Shown: positions 23,382-32,053 of the stretch, piece after piece
Numbering within the stretch: position 1 is the first letter of the stretch
Layout of the letters: each line of letters opens with the position of its first letter
From: Rhodoblastus sp964425315
Lineage (GTDB): Bacteria > Pseudomonadota > Alphaproteobacteria > Rhizobiales > Beijerinckiaceae
Direction of reading: 5' to 3'
NCBI GenBank assembly: GCA_964425315.1
Contig: CAYRNB010000026.1
Location: forward strand, 1-39,729
DNA: 39,729 nucleotides
Translations under genes and position numbers: made by a program
Notes under the pieces: generated by a model
What the model was told of the DNA's origin: nothing
The model's input: only the letters and a program-made list of their open reading frames with translations
Database searches by the model: none

Positions 23382-24478
23382 TCGTCATATTCCTTGCGCG
23401 CGTCCGAGTCGGCGACGACGCCCGAGCCGACGGGACAGATCAGACCGCCGGCGCCATCGAGGGTCAGCGTGCGTATGGCGACATTGAAGCGCATGTCGCC
23501 GCCCGGCGCGATATAGCCGATCGCGCCGCAATAAATCCCGCGCGGCGCCCGTTCCAGTTCGGCGATGATCTCCATGGCGCGGATCTTGGGGGCGCCGGTC
23601 ACCGAGCCGCAGGGAAAAAGCCCGGTGAAAATTTCGGCCAGTGTGAGCTTTTCGCGCAAAACAGCTTCGACGCCGGAGGTCATTTGATGCAGGGTCGGAA
23701 AGGTCTCGACCGAAAAAAGATCGCTCACCCGCACTGATCCGACCTCTGACAGACGGCTGATGTCGTTGCGCAGCAAATCGACGATCATCAGATTTTCGGC
23801 GCGATTCTTTTCGTCCCCGGCGAGCGCGCGGGCGAAGGCGCGGTCTTGCTCTTGCGTCGCGCCGCGCGGCGCCGTGCCCTTCATCGGCCGGGCGAAAATC
23901 TGGCGGCCGCGGGTCGAGAAGAATTTTTCCGGCGAGAGGGAAAGCGCAATTTCTTCGCCGAGCGCGACGATTCCGCCAATTTCGACCGGCTGGCGCGCGC
24001 GTAAGAAGCGGTAGAAGTCGAGCGGCGCCCCCTCAAAGCGGCCAATGAGCGGAAACGTGAGATTGACCTGATAGACGTCGCCGGCGGCGATATAGTCCTG
24101 GCAGGCTTGAAAGCGCTTTTCATAATCCTCAAAGGACCATAAAGGCCGCAAACCGGCGACCTTGACAGGTCCGGCCGCGCCCCATTCGAAGCGGGCGGGG
24201 GCGTCGAAAACGCCGAATTGCAGCAAAGGCTTGCGCGCCTCGCGGGGCAACAGCTTCTTGAGGCGCGGCTCGAAGGCGTAGCCGCATTCGTAAGCCAGCG
24301 CGCCGGCGAGAAAAAGACCGGCGGCGCAAGCCTCCTGCATGGCGGCGAGCGCGGGCGCAACCTCGTCTGCCGAAAACGCGAGGATTTTTTCGCGCGGCCG
24401 GGCGAACAGCAGCGCGTCGCCGGTCTCGCGGTCCTCGATCAGGCACAAATCTTCTTGTCGCGCGTCGCCATTGCTCAT
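23333..24478 (-). CDS. pabB: Aminodeoxychorismate synthase component I
   Basis: PabB converts chorismate plus ammonia to 4-amino-4-deoxychorismate. The 381-residue protein matches the chorismate-binding family (DVYQVNLTFPL, SPEKFF, ENLMIVDLLRNDISR, LFPCGSVTGAPKIRAMEII, GAIGYI). Lys200 in RPMKGTAPRG marks aminodeoxychorismate synthase rather than anthranilate synthase, which has Ala there. ATG 24478 is the first normal start; a TTG four codons upstream is unlikely. The glutaminase partner pabA is not in the window. Confidence 0.93.
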   Translation of the reverse strand: MSNGDARQEDLCLIEDRETGDALLFARPREKILAFSADEVAPALAAMQEACAAGLFLAGALAYECGYAFEPRLKKLLPREARKPLLQFGVFDAPARFEWGAAGPVKVAGLRPLWSFEDYEKRFQACQDYIAAGDVYQVNLTFPLIGRFEGAPLDFYRFLRARQPVEIGGIVALGEEIALSLSPEKFFSTRGRQIFARPMKGTAPRGATQEQDRAFARALAGDEKNRAENLMIVDLLRNDISRLSEVGSVRVSDLFSVETFPTLHQMTSGVEAVLREKLTLAEIFTGLFPCGSVTGAPKIRAMEIIAELERAPRGIYCGAIGYIAPGGDMRFNVAIRTLTLDGAGGLICPVGSGVVADSDARKEYDECLLKARFLTGEPISA

Positions 24479-24604
24479 GAGCGGACCCAAAAGTCGGTTC
24501 CGCGAGATAGCGCGCCAGGGCGCGCGCGAAAAGCCTTAAGCCTCCAGCCATGGACGCTTCCTTCGCAGGGGTGTAGCAAAAACCCATTGGAAAGGATTCG
24601 CTTC

Positions 24605-25297
24605 ATGGCTTTGGTTCTGTTTTCGGGCGGCCAGGATTCGACCACCTGCCTCGCCTGGGCTTTGCAACGTTTCGAGCGGGTCGAAACCGTCGGATTCGAT
24701 TACGGCCAGCGCCATCGCGTCGAACTGGCGCAAAGAGCGGCCTTGCGCGCGGCTTTGGCGGCGATCAAGCCGGAATGGAAGGAAAGGCTGGGAGCGGATC
24801 ACAGGATCGACCTCGCCGCTTTGGGCGCCATATCCGACACCGCCTTGACCAACGAAAAGGCGATCGAAATGGGCGCGAAAAATCTGCCCAACACTTTCGT
24901 GCCCGGCCGCAATCTCATTTTTTTCGCTTTCGCCGGCGCGCTCGCCTACAGGCGTAATCTCACCCGCATTGTCGGCGGCATGTGCGAGACCGATTTTTCC
25001 GGCTATCCCGATTGCCGCGACGATACGATCAAGGCGATGCAGGTGGCGCTCAATCTCGGCATGGAGAGCCGATTCGTTCTGGAGACGCCGCTGATGTGGC
25101 TGGACAAGGCGCAAAGCTGGGCCATGGCGGAGGAGATCGGCGGCGAAAGGCTGGTCCAGGCCATCGTCGAACTCAGCCACACCTGCTATCTCGGCGAGCG
25201 CGGCGAGCGCCACGACTGGGGCTATGGCTGCGGCGAATGCCCGGCCTGCAAATTACGCGCCCAGGGCTATGCGAAATGGCGAAAGACGCACGTTTAG
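24605..25297 (+). CDS. queC: 7-cyano-7-deazaguanine synthase
   Basis: QueC converts 7-carboxy-7-deazaguanine to preQ0 using ATP and ammonia, on the path to queuosine in tRNA. The 230-residue protein has the PP-loop SGGQDST at 7-13, GFDYGQRH, and the C-terminal zinc site (Cys194, 209, 212, 215). ATG 24605 has AAAGGA eight bases upstream. It is divergent from pabB. Other queuosine genes are not nearby, and I see no convincing preQ1 riboswitch in the leader. Confidence 0.96.
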   Translation: MALVLFSGGQDSTTCLAWALQRFERVETVGFDYGQRHRVELAQRAALRAALAAIKPEWKERLGADHRIDLAALGAISDTALTNEKAIEMGAKNLPNTFVPGRNLIFFAFAGALAYRRNLTRIVGGMCETDFSGYPDCRDDTIKAMQVALNLGMESRFVLETPLMWLDKAQSWAMAEEIGGERLVQAIVELSHTCYLGERGERHDWGYGCGECPACKLRAQGYAKWRKTHV

Positions 25298-25463
25298 CGA
25301 ATCGTTTCGCCCCAACTGCCGGTGGCGCGGGCTCGCATTTTGCCCGCCGCCGACTGAACCTTCTCTTGATCGAGAAGTTGACGTTTCGCGTCTGCGGGCT
25401 GGTCCCGGAGGGGCGCCGTCTTCCGCCAGTTTAAAGAAATGTCGGGTTCGAAAGGGCGAGGCG

Positions 25464-26492
25464 ATGATTTTCGAAACCTTCGCGGCCGGAGGCTGCAAGT
25501 CCTATCTCGTTGGATGCGAGACCACCCGGGCGGCGGCGCTGATCGATCCGGAAATCTCGCTGATCGATCATTATCTGGGCGCCGCCAGCCAGCACGGCGT
25601 CCACATCCGCTATGTGGTCGACACCCACACCCACGCCGACCATTTTTCCGCCAGCCGCGAGATCGGCAAGATGCTGTCGGCGCAGGTCGTCGCGTATCGA
25701 TTGAGCCCGGCGCCCTATATCGACCTGCGGCTGGATGACGGCGACATGCTGGTTGTCGGCCAATTGCGGCTGCGCGCCATGCACACGCCGGGGCATACGC
25801 GGGATTCGATGTGCCTTGTCGCGGACGACCGGGTTTTCACCGGCGACGCCTTGCTCATTGGCGGAACCGGCCGGACCGACTTGCCGACCGGCAATCCGCA
25901 CGACCTCTATGAGAGCCTGTTCGGGAAAATCCTGAAACTGCCCCCGGAAACCCTGGTCTTTCCCGCGCATGATTACAAGGGACGAACCAGTTCGACAATC
26001 GGCGCCGAGATCGCGGAAAATCCGCGCCTCCAGAAGAAGGATCGCGCGGCTTTCGTCGAAATGATGGAAAAACTCGACCTCGCGGCGCCCACCCATCTGA
26101 CCGAGGCCCTGCGCGCCAATATGAGCGGCGGCAAGAGCGTCGCCCAGCTTCTTGCCGAGGCCGGCGCCAAGACGCCATTCATGTCGCTCGCCGAATTGCG
26201 GCGGCGGCTCGGCGACAACCGCCGCGATCTGGTGATCCTCGACATGCGCGAGCGCGAGGCTTTCGACGCCGGGCATATTCCGGGAGCGAAACATCTGCCG
26301 CGCGGCCAGCTGGAACTGCGGGTGAACGCCGAGCTTCCCGACCCGACCGTGCGCATTCTGACCTGCTGCGAGGTCGGCAAGATTTCGACCCTCGCCGCCG
26401 CGACCTTGCGCGAACTGGGCTATGGCCGCGTCTCGGCGCTCGACGGCGGCGTCAACGCCTGGCGCGAAGCCGGGTATGAACTCGAAAGCTGA
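25464..26492 (+). CDS. ETHE1-like persulfide dioxygenase fused to a rhodanese domain
   Basis: The 342-residue protein joins a metallo-beta-lactamase domain to a rhodanese. The first half has THTHADH (54-60), HTPGHT (107-112), the second-ligand Asp128 in GDALLIGGTGRTDL, and PAHDY (167-171), which is the ETHE1 pattern of a single Fe(II) site oxidising glutathione persulfide to sulfite. After a linker (about 200-240) the rhodanese domain runs from MSLAELRRRLG to the end, with Cys302 in the loop CEVGKIS; the usual Arg of the CxxGxRS loop is Ile. Such fusions couple sulfur transfer to oxidation. ATG 25464 has GGGCGAGG upstream. It ends directly against pheA. Confidence 0.87.
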   Translation: MIFETFAAGGCKSYLVGCETTRAAALIDPEISLIDHYLGAASQHGVHIRYVVDTHTHADHFSASREIGKMLSAQVVAYRLSPAPYIDLRLDDGDMLVVGQLRLRAMHTPGHTRDSMCLVADDRVFTGDALLIGGTGRTDLPTGNPHDLYESLFGKILKLPPETLVFPAHDYKGRTSSTIGAEIAENPRLQKKDRAAFVEMMEKLDLAAPTHLTEALRANMSGGKSVAQLLAEAGAKTPFMSLAELRRRLGDNRRDLVILDMREREAFDAGHIPGAKHLPRGQLELRVNAELPDPTVRILTCCEVGKISTLAAATLRELGYGRVSALDGGVNAWREAGYELES

Positions 26493-27356
26493 TCAGCCGT
26501 CCTGCCCGGCGCCGCCGCCCAATTGCCGGCGGAAGGGATGGGCCGGATAGGCGCCGAGAATCCGCACTTCCTCGCTGAAGAACTGCAATTCCTCCAGCGC
26601 GCGGGCGAGGTTCGGATCCTCGGGCGCCCCCTCGACATCGACGAGAAATTGCGTCGCGGTGAATTCGCCATTGACCATGTAGCTTTCGAGCTTGGTCATA
26701 TTGACGTTATTGGTGGCGAAGCCGCCGAGCGCCTTGTAAAGCGCCGACGGCACGTTTTTTACGCGGAAGACGAAGGTCGTCAGCATTGGCCCGTCGGGGC
26801 GCGGGCCGCGTCGCGGCTCGCGGGAGAGAATGACGAACCGGGTGGTGTTGTGCGCCTCGTCCTCGACGAAGCGGGCGAGCACGTCGAGGCCATAGATTTC
26901 CGCCGCCAAGAGCGGCGCCAGCGAGGCGCGGCTCTTGTCGCCCCATTCCGCCACTTCGCGCGCGGAGCCGGCCGTGTCGCCGGTCACGACCGCTTTCAGA
27001 TTATATTTCTTGATGATTTTCCGGCATTGGCCGAGCGCGTGGACATGGCTGTAGACGCTGCGCAAATCCTCGATCTTCGCGCCCTTGACGCCGAGCAGGT
27101 GGAAATGGATCGGCAAAAAATATTCGCCGATGATGTAGAGGCCGGAATCGGGCAGGAAATGATGGATGTCGGCGACGCGGCCGGCCAGCGAATTCTCGAT
27201 CGGGATCATGCCGAGATCGGCGCGGCCCTCGCTGATGGCGGCGAAAGCGTCCTCGAAGGAGGCGCAAGGCAGGGTTTCCCAGCCGGGATAGACGTCGGCG
27301 CAGGCGATGTGGGAATTGGCGCCCGGCTCGCCCTGATAGGCGATGGTCTTTTTCAT
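26493..27356 (-). CDS. pheA: Prephenate dehydratase
   Basis: The enzyme turns prephenate into phenylpyruvate for phenylalanine. The 287-residue protein has the catalytic domain from IAYQGEPGANSHIA, with PIENSLAGRV at about 52-61 and the hallmark NTTRFVIL near 168. A regulatory ACT domain follows (TTFVFRVKNVPSALYKALGGFA, with LESYMVNGEFTATQFLVDVEG). No chorismate mutase domain is fused. It overlaps kdsB as ATGA (27353-27356), so kdsB-pheA form a unit. Its stop touches the stop of the convergent ETHE1-rhodanese gene. Confidence 0.96.
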   Translation of the reverse strand: MKKTIAYQGEPGANSHIACADVYPGWETLPCASFEDAFAAISEGRADLGMIPIENSLAGRVADIHHFLPDSGLYIIGEYFLPIHFHLLGVKGAKIEDLRSVYSHVHALGQCRKIIKKYNLKAVVTGDTAGSAREVAEWGDKSRASLAPLLAAEIYGLDVLARFVEDEAHNTTRFVILSREPRRGPRPDGPMLTTFVFRVKNVPSALYKALGGFATNNVNMTKLESYMVNGEFTATQFLVDVEGAPEDPNLARALEELQFFSEEVRILGAYPAHPFRRQLGGGAGQDG

Positions 27357-28099
27357 CTTTTCCTTCGCGCCTCCAGAATGCGCCGCGCCCGTTCGAGATC
27401 TTCCGCCGTATCGACGCCCAGAGGCACGGAATCGACGATTTCCACATCTATGCGCATGCCGGCCTCCAGGGCGCGCAATTGTTCGAGCTTTTCGCGCCGC
27501 TCGAGAGTCGATGGCGGCAGGGCGACGAAACGCTCCAAGGCGGCGCGGCGATAAACGTAAAGGCCGATGTGGTGATAAAGGTCACCCTCGCCCCAGGGCG
27601 CGGCGGCGCGGGTGAAATAGAGCGCCCGCATCCTTTTGGGACCGATCGGCGCCCCGACCGCCTTGACCACATTGGGATCGCTCCGCTCCTCCGCCCGGAC
27701 GATGCGCGCGGCGAGCGTGGCGATGTCGACTTTTTCGTCCTGCAGCGGAGCCAAGGCGGCGCGCACGCTCGCCGGCTCAATGGTCGGGAGATCGCCTTGC
27801 AGGTTGACGATGGCGTCGAAATTCCTCTCCGGGTCGAATTTCTGCAGGGCGGCGAAAATCCGGTCGGAGCCGGATGGCAGGCCGGGATCGGTGACCAGGG
27901 CCTGGCCGCCCGCCGCCCGCACGGCGCCGGCGATTTCCTCGCCATCGGCGGCGACGAGAACCGGGCCTATTTCCGCTTCCATCGCGCGGCGCAAGACCTC
28001 GACGATCATCGGCGCGCCGCAGATGTCCGCCAGCGGCTTGTTCGGCAGGCGGGTCGAGGCCAGGCGGGCGGGTATGACGATCAGGACCTTGGCGGACAT
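27353..28099 (-). CDS. kdsB: 3-deoxy-manno-octulosonate cytidylyltransferase
   Basis: KdsB activates Kdo as CMP-Kdo for lipopolysaccharide core synthesis. The 248-residue protein has the nucleotidyl-binding start VIVIPARLASTRLPNKPL, then SGSDRIFAAL, NLQGDLPTIEP, the GLYVYRRAALERF segment and a C-terminal LEQLRALEAGMRIDV. ATG 28099 is the family start; the frame is open to 28195. It is divergent from the cytochrome c gene and upstream of pheA with a four-base overlap. Confidence 0.96.
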   Translation of the reverse strand: MSAKVLIVIPARLASTRLPNKPLADICGAPMIVEVLRRAMEAEIGPVLVAADGEEIAGAVRAAGGQALVTDPGLPSGSDRIFAALQKFDPERNFDAIVNLQGDLPTIEPASVRAALAPLQDEKVDIATLAARIVRAEERSDPNVVKAVGAPIGPKRMRALYFTRAAAPWGEGDLYHHIGLYVYRRAALERFVALPPSTLERREKLEQLRALEAGMRIDVEIVDSVPLGVDTAEDLERARRILEARRKR

Positions 28100-28193
28100 G
28101 GATTGGGTCAAAAACTCGGAAATTTCGTCGCTTATACGTGTTGCCAAGCAGGGAGCAAAGCGTTTATCAAAACCGAAACGGCGGAGGCTTGGC

Positions 28194-28516
28194 ATGAAAT
28201 ATCTTTTTGATTACAGGGTGTGGGGTTCGCTGCTGGGGGCGACCCTTTTCGTGCTGGTCCTTGGCGTGATCAGCGACGCGCTGGTCCAGCCAAAACCGAT
28301 GACGAAACCCGGCTATGCGCTCCCGAGCGGCGAAGCCCCGAAACCCGTCGCCAAAAAACCCGCCGCGCCCGCCGTTCCGCTGGCCGAGCTTCTCTCCAAG
28401 GCCACTGTGGCCAAAGGCAAGCAAATCGCCGCCGTCTGCTCCGCCTGTCATAATTTCGCCAAGGGCGCGGGGACGAAAGTCGGTCCCGATCTTTGGGGCG
28501 TGGTCGGCCGGCCCAA
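28194..28516 (+). CDS. Membrane-anchored cytochrome c (CycM-like), 5' part with first haem domain
   Basis: This is the start of a c-type cytochrome cut by the third gap. It has an uncleaved N-terminal membrane anchor (about residues 9-30, WGSLLGATLFVLVLGVISDAL), a Pro/Lys/Ala linker, and the beginning of a class I cytochrome domain with haem-binding CSACH and the conserved GTKVGPDLWGVVGRP. ATG 28194 has GGAGG nine bases upstream. CycM-type proteins carry electrons between the bc1 complex and terminal oxidases at the periplasmic face. The rest of this domain, including its methionine ligand, is missing. The fragment after the gap is probably the same gene. Confidence 0.82.
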
Positions 28517-28616
28517 NNNNNNNNNNNNNNNNNNNNNNNNNNNNNNNNNNNNNNNNNNNNNNNNNNNNNNNNNNNNNNNNNNNNNNNNNNNNNNNNNNNN
28601 NNNNNNNNNNNNNNNN
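28517..28616. other. Assembly gap (100 N) inside a repeated cytochrome gene
   Basis: The placeholder interrupts the first haem domain. The bases right before it are almost identical to those of the second domain, so a repeat is the likely cause. The missing part of a full first domain plus linker needs well over 100 bases, so the true gap is probably longer. Confidence 0.97.
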
Positions 28617-29077
28617 CTGCGCCGGCAAAAGCTGCTGCGCCCGCTCCGGCCCCGGCGGCTGCTCCTGCGCCGGCCGCGCCCGCAGCCAAGCCCGCCGCTC
28701 ACGCCGCAGCTCTGCCGGAGCTTCTCGCCAAGGCCGATCCAGCCAAGGGCAAGAAGCTCGCCGCCATCTGCGGCGCCTGTCACAATTTCGCCAAGGGCGC
28801 GGGGACGAAAGTCGGCCCCGATCTTTGGGGCGTGGTCGGCCGGCCCAAGGGCAAGGAGCCCGGTTTCAGCTATTCCGACGCCATGAAGGCCAAGGGCGGC
28901 GATTGGACCTACGCGGACCTGAACACATTCCTCACCAAACCGCAGGCTTACGTGCCGGGCACCAAAATGGGCTTTGGCGGCGAGGCCAACGCGCAGAAGC
29001 GCGCCGACATCATCTCCTTCCTGCGCACGCTTTCGGACAAGCCGGTTCCGTTGCCGGCCGCCACGCCGGCGCAATAA
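28617..29077 (+). CDS. Cytochrome c, 3' part with Ala/Pro linker and complete haem domain
   Basis: The frame begins inside an Ala/Pro/Lys-rich linker of about 30 residues, then a complete class I cytochrome c domain: ELLAKADPAKGKKLAAICGACHNF with haem site CGACH, GTKVGPDLWGVVGRPKG, FSYSDAMKAKGGDWTYADLNTFL, and the axial methionine in PGTKMGF. It ends PAATPAQ. With the anchor fragment before the gap it would form a membrane-bound cytochrome with two or more haem domains. The two sides are not in one frame across exactly 100 bases, but the gap length is unknown. A strong terminator follows. Confidence 0.85.
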
Positions 29078-29103
29078 GGTCGCTGATTTCGCGCTTTGGA
29101 AAA

Positions 29104-29128
29104 GCCGGGGGCGCGCCCCCGGCTTTTT
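29104..29128 (+). terminator. Intrinsic terminator of the cytochrome c gene
   Basis: A perfect GC palindrome (GCCGGGGGCG / CGCCCCCGGC, 29104-29123) is followed by TTTTT at 29124-29128, 26 bases after the stop codon. A-residues before the stem also make it a possible terminator on the other strand. Confidence 0.92.
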
Positions 29129-29441
29129 GCATTTCGCCAAGGCGCGAGGACTTCGATCTGCAGACTAACTGGATGCATCGCCGACCGCGCCAGGTAAGTC
29201 CAGAGATCGCGAACGAAATTCCGGGCAATGGGAGGAACGGAGCGCCTTCGGCCGGCGCCGATATTTGTGCGGACGTTCTCGTCTCGCCCCGGTTTCGGGT
29301 CCGGCTGACGCAGATTCCGTACTTGCCGCAAGCAAGATTGAATCGGATGCTCGCCGCTATTTTGTATATTCTTGACCCGACCTCATTTAGGCGGCGGAAC
29401 GCGTGCGCGCCGTCATAAATCGCGTGAATATTGGATGATTG
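29129..29441. other. Intergenic region before the P-type ATPase
   Basis: About 310 bases with no supported gene. It holds a less GC-rich stretch at 29335-29400 where the ATPase promoter may lie (TTGTATATT at 29362-29370, TTGACC at 29372-29377), but no pair of hexamers has good spacing. No FNR-type box was found. Confidence 0.5.
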
Positions 29442-32033
29442 ATGGATCGAAAGCTTGAGTCGGCAAATTCCGGGACGCTGACGCCATTTTATGCGCTTTC
29501 GGGCGAAGCTGCGCTTGATCGTTTGTTGTCGTCGCGTGGCGGCCTCAAGGAAGAGGAGGCGTTGAGCCGGCTGGAAAAGTTCGGCCCCAACCGGTTGCCG
29601 GCGCCAAAGGGCAAATCGCTTGCCAAAATCTTCCTGTCGCAATTCGCCAGCCCCTTTATTTATCTGCTGTTGGCGGCGGGCGCCTTGTCCCTGGCGCTTG
29701 CCCATATGGCGGACGCCATTTTCATTTTCGCCGTCCTGGTGGCGAACGCCCTGATCGGGACCTACCAGGAATGGCGCGCGGAAAACCGCGCCCAATCCCT
29801 GCGTGCGCTGATCAAGACCAGCGCTTCCGTCCTGCGCGACGGCCGTCTGGTCCGCATTTCGGGGGATTCTCTCGTACCTGGCGACGTGGTTCAGGTTGAG
29901 AGCGGCGCCAAGGTCGCGGCCGATCTCAGGCTGATCGGATCGCGCAACCTCAGCGTCGACGAGAGCCTGCTCACCGGCGAATCGGAGGCCGTTCAAAAAG
30001 TCGAAGAGGCCGATCTTCCCGACGACAGCCCGCTCTCCGCCCAAATCACCATGCTCTTCGCCGGGACAATGGTTCGCTCCGGCCGCGGCGTGGGCGTCGT
30101 GGCGGGAACCGGTTCGAACACGGTCATCGGGCATCTGGCAGGGGCGCTGGAGTCCGCCGAGCAGCCGCCGCCGCTCATCCGGCAGATGGCGGCTTTCGCT
30201 CGCCACCTTGCCGTCGCCACTTTGGGCATTGTCGCGATCATCGCGACATTCGAGATTTTCCGGGGCGCCGCGCCGGCCGATGTCCTTCTTCTCGCCATCG
30301 CCCTCGCCGTGTCGGCCATTCCCGAAGGCCTGCCCGTGTCAATGACCGTGGCGCTCTCCATCGCCATGCGTCGCATGGGCCTGCGAAACGTGATCGTGCG
30401 CCATCTGCCGGCGGTGGAGGGGCTCGGCGCCTGCACGGTGATCGCCACCGACAAGACCGGCACGCTGACCCAGAACCGCCTGACCGTCGAGCGCTTGTGG
30501 ACGGAAGCTCACGGAGAGGTCGAAGCGGCCGGCGCCGCCGCGGGGGCGCTCCTTTTCGCGGCCGCCAAAGCCAGCGAGCCGCCCGCGGCAGGCGAATTCG
30601 GCGACATCGGCGACGCCGTCGATCTGGCCTTCTTCGCCTCGGCGAGCACGCTCGGCCCGCATTATGGCCCGGGCGCCGAGCCGCCGGCCGAGCGCATCCC
30701 CTACGAGCCGGAAAAACGGTTTGGCGCCGCCTTCTATCAGGACGGCGACGAGATGACGGCCTATGTCAAGGGCGCGCCGGAAACGATTCTGTCGTTCTGC
30801 TCCGGCTTTGCCCAGGAGGCGCGCGCCGTCGCCGAGCAAATGTCGGCCGACGGTTATCGCGTGATCGCCGTTGCGTCCGGCGCCGTTGCGGACATGAGCG
30901 AGCAGGCGCTGCGCGGCCTCCGTCTTCTGGGCTTCGCCGGCCTGATCGATCCGCTGCGGCCCGAGGCCAAAGACGCAGTCGCCGCGGCGCAGGGCGCCGG
31001 GTTGCGCGTCGCCATGGTGACGGGCGACCATCCGCTGACGGCATTCGCCATCGCCAAGCAATTGGGTCTCGCCAGCGACCGCGGGGAGGTCGTTCTGGGT
31101 CCCGATCTCGCCAGGCTCGAAGGCTTGGAACGCGACGAGGCGATCGGCGCCGCGCGTGTTTTCGCCCGCACCGAGCCTTTGCAAAAGCTCGCTATCGTCG
31201 AAAGTCTGCGGCGTCAGGGACACGTCGTGGCGGTCACCGGCGACGGCGTCAATGACGCGCCGGCGATCCACGCCGCCGATATCGGCGTCGCCATGGGCAA
31301 GGACGGAACGGATCTCGCGCGCGACACCGCCGATCTCATTCTGTCGGACGATAATTTTGCTTCGATCGTCGCTGGCGTCGAGGAAGGTCGAGTCGCTTAC
31401 GACAATCTGCGCAAGGTCATTTTGCTCCTGCTGTCGACCGGCGCCGCCGAAATCCTGCTCATGCTGCTCTCGACCGTAACCGGCTTGCCGCCGCCGCTTT
31501 CAGCAGTGCAACTTCTGTGGCTCAACCTGGTGACGAACGGTCTCCAGGATGTGGCGCTCGCCTTTGAAAAGGGCGAAGCGGATGTTTTACGGCGCAAGCC
31601 GCGGCGAGCCAACGCCCCGATTCTCGATCGCGCCATGCTGGAGCAGATCGCGCTCAGCGGAGCAACGATCGGCCTGACCGCATTCGCCTTCTATGCGGTG
31701 CAGATCGCGGCGCATATGCCGCATGAGGTTGCACAGGGAGCGACCATGTGGCTGCTCGTCTGGTGCGAGAACGCGCATTGCTTCAATTCCCGCTCGGAAC
31801 GCATTTCCGCCTTCCGCATTCCGCTGGGCAACAATCCGCTGCTGGTGGCGAGCGTCGTCGCCACCCAGGTGTTGCAGATAGCGGTTCTCGCCGTTCCGGA
31901 GATGCGCTCGCTGCTGTCGCTCGACGGTTTAACGATCGAGTACGGCCTGTCCCTCGCCGTGCTCGGGCTCGGCGTGATTGTGGTGATGGAAATTTACAAA
32001 GCCACGGGCCGCCCGAGAAAGCTGGCGAGCTAG
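29442..32033 (+). CDS. P2-type cation-transporting ATPase
   Basis: The 863-residue protein is a P-type ion pump of the P2 (SERCA/PMA-like) branch. It has the N-terminal cation-ATPase domain (about 15-60), actuator motif LTGESEAV, M4 with AIPEGLP, phosphorylation site DKTGTLTQN, KGAPE in the nucleotide domain, MVTGDHPLTA, and the hinge TGDGVNDAPAI, then M5-M10. Compared with SERCA, the M4 Glu, M5 Glu (Glu771 equivalent), M6 Asn (Asn796) and an M8 Glu are kept, while M5 Asn768 reads Gly (STGAAE) and M6 Asp800 reads Asn (NLVTNG). The ion is therefore uncertain: Ca2+, another divalent ion or a monovalent ion. ATG 29442 was chosen over the TTG one codon earlier. It converges with argE. Confidence 0.9.
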   Translation: MDRKLESANSGTLTPFYALSGEAALDRLLSSRGGLKEEEALSRLEKFGPNRLPAPKGKSLAKIFLSQFASPFIYLLLAAGALSLALAHMADAIFIFAVLVANALIGTYQEWRAENRAQSLRALIKTSASVLRDGRLVRISGDSLVPGDVVQVESGAKVAADLRLIGSRNLSVDESLLTGESEAVQKVEEADLPDDSPLSAQITMLFAGTMVRSGRGVGVVAGTGSNTVIGHLAGALESAEQPPPLIRQMAAFARHLAVATLGIVAIIATFEIFRGAAPADVLLLAIALAVSAIPEGLPVSMTVALSIAMRRMGLRNVIVRHLPAVEGLGACTVIATDKTGTLTQNRLTVERLWTEAHGEVEAAGAAAGALLFAAAKASEPPAAGEFGDIGDAVDLAFFASASTLGPHYGPGAEPPAERIPYEPEKRFGAAFYQDGDEMTAYVKGAPETILSFCSGFAQEARAVAEQMSADGYRVIAVASGAVADMSEQALRGLRLLGFAGLIDPLRPEAKDAVAAAQGAGLRVAMVTGDHPLTAFAIAKQLGLASDRGEVVLGPDLARLEGLERDEAIGAARVFARTEPLQKLAIVESLRRQGHVVAVTGDGVNDAPAIHAADIGVAMGKDGTDLARDTADLILSDDNFASIVAGVEEGRVAYDNLRKVILLLLSTGAAEILLMLLSTVTGLPPPLSAVQLLWLNLVTNGLQDVALAFEKGEADVLRRKPRRANAPILDRAMLEQIALSGATIGLTAFAFYAVQIAAHMPHEVAQGATMWLLVWCENAHCFNSRSERISAFRIPLGNNPLLVASVVATQVLQIAVLAVPEMRSLLSLDGLTIEYGLSLAVLGLGVIVVMEIYKATGRPRKLAS

Positions 32034-32053
32034 AGCACGTCTATCCTGGCGCG

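Noticed and set aside
24479..24604. A preQ1 riboswitch in the queC leader
   Set aside because: GGGTGTAGCAAAAACCC at about 24570-24586 looked promising, but the class I aptamer needs a specific stem-loop and an A-rich tail ending in a pseudoknot with the loop. I could not build it, and the element does not reach the ribosome binding site.
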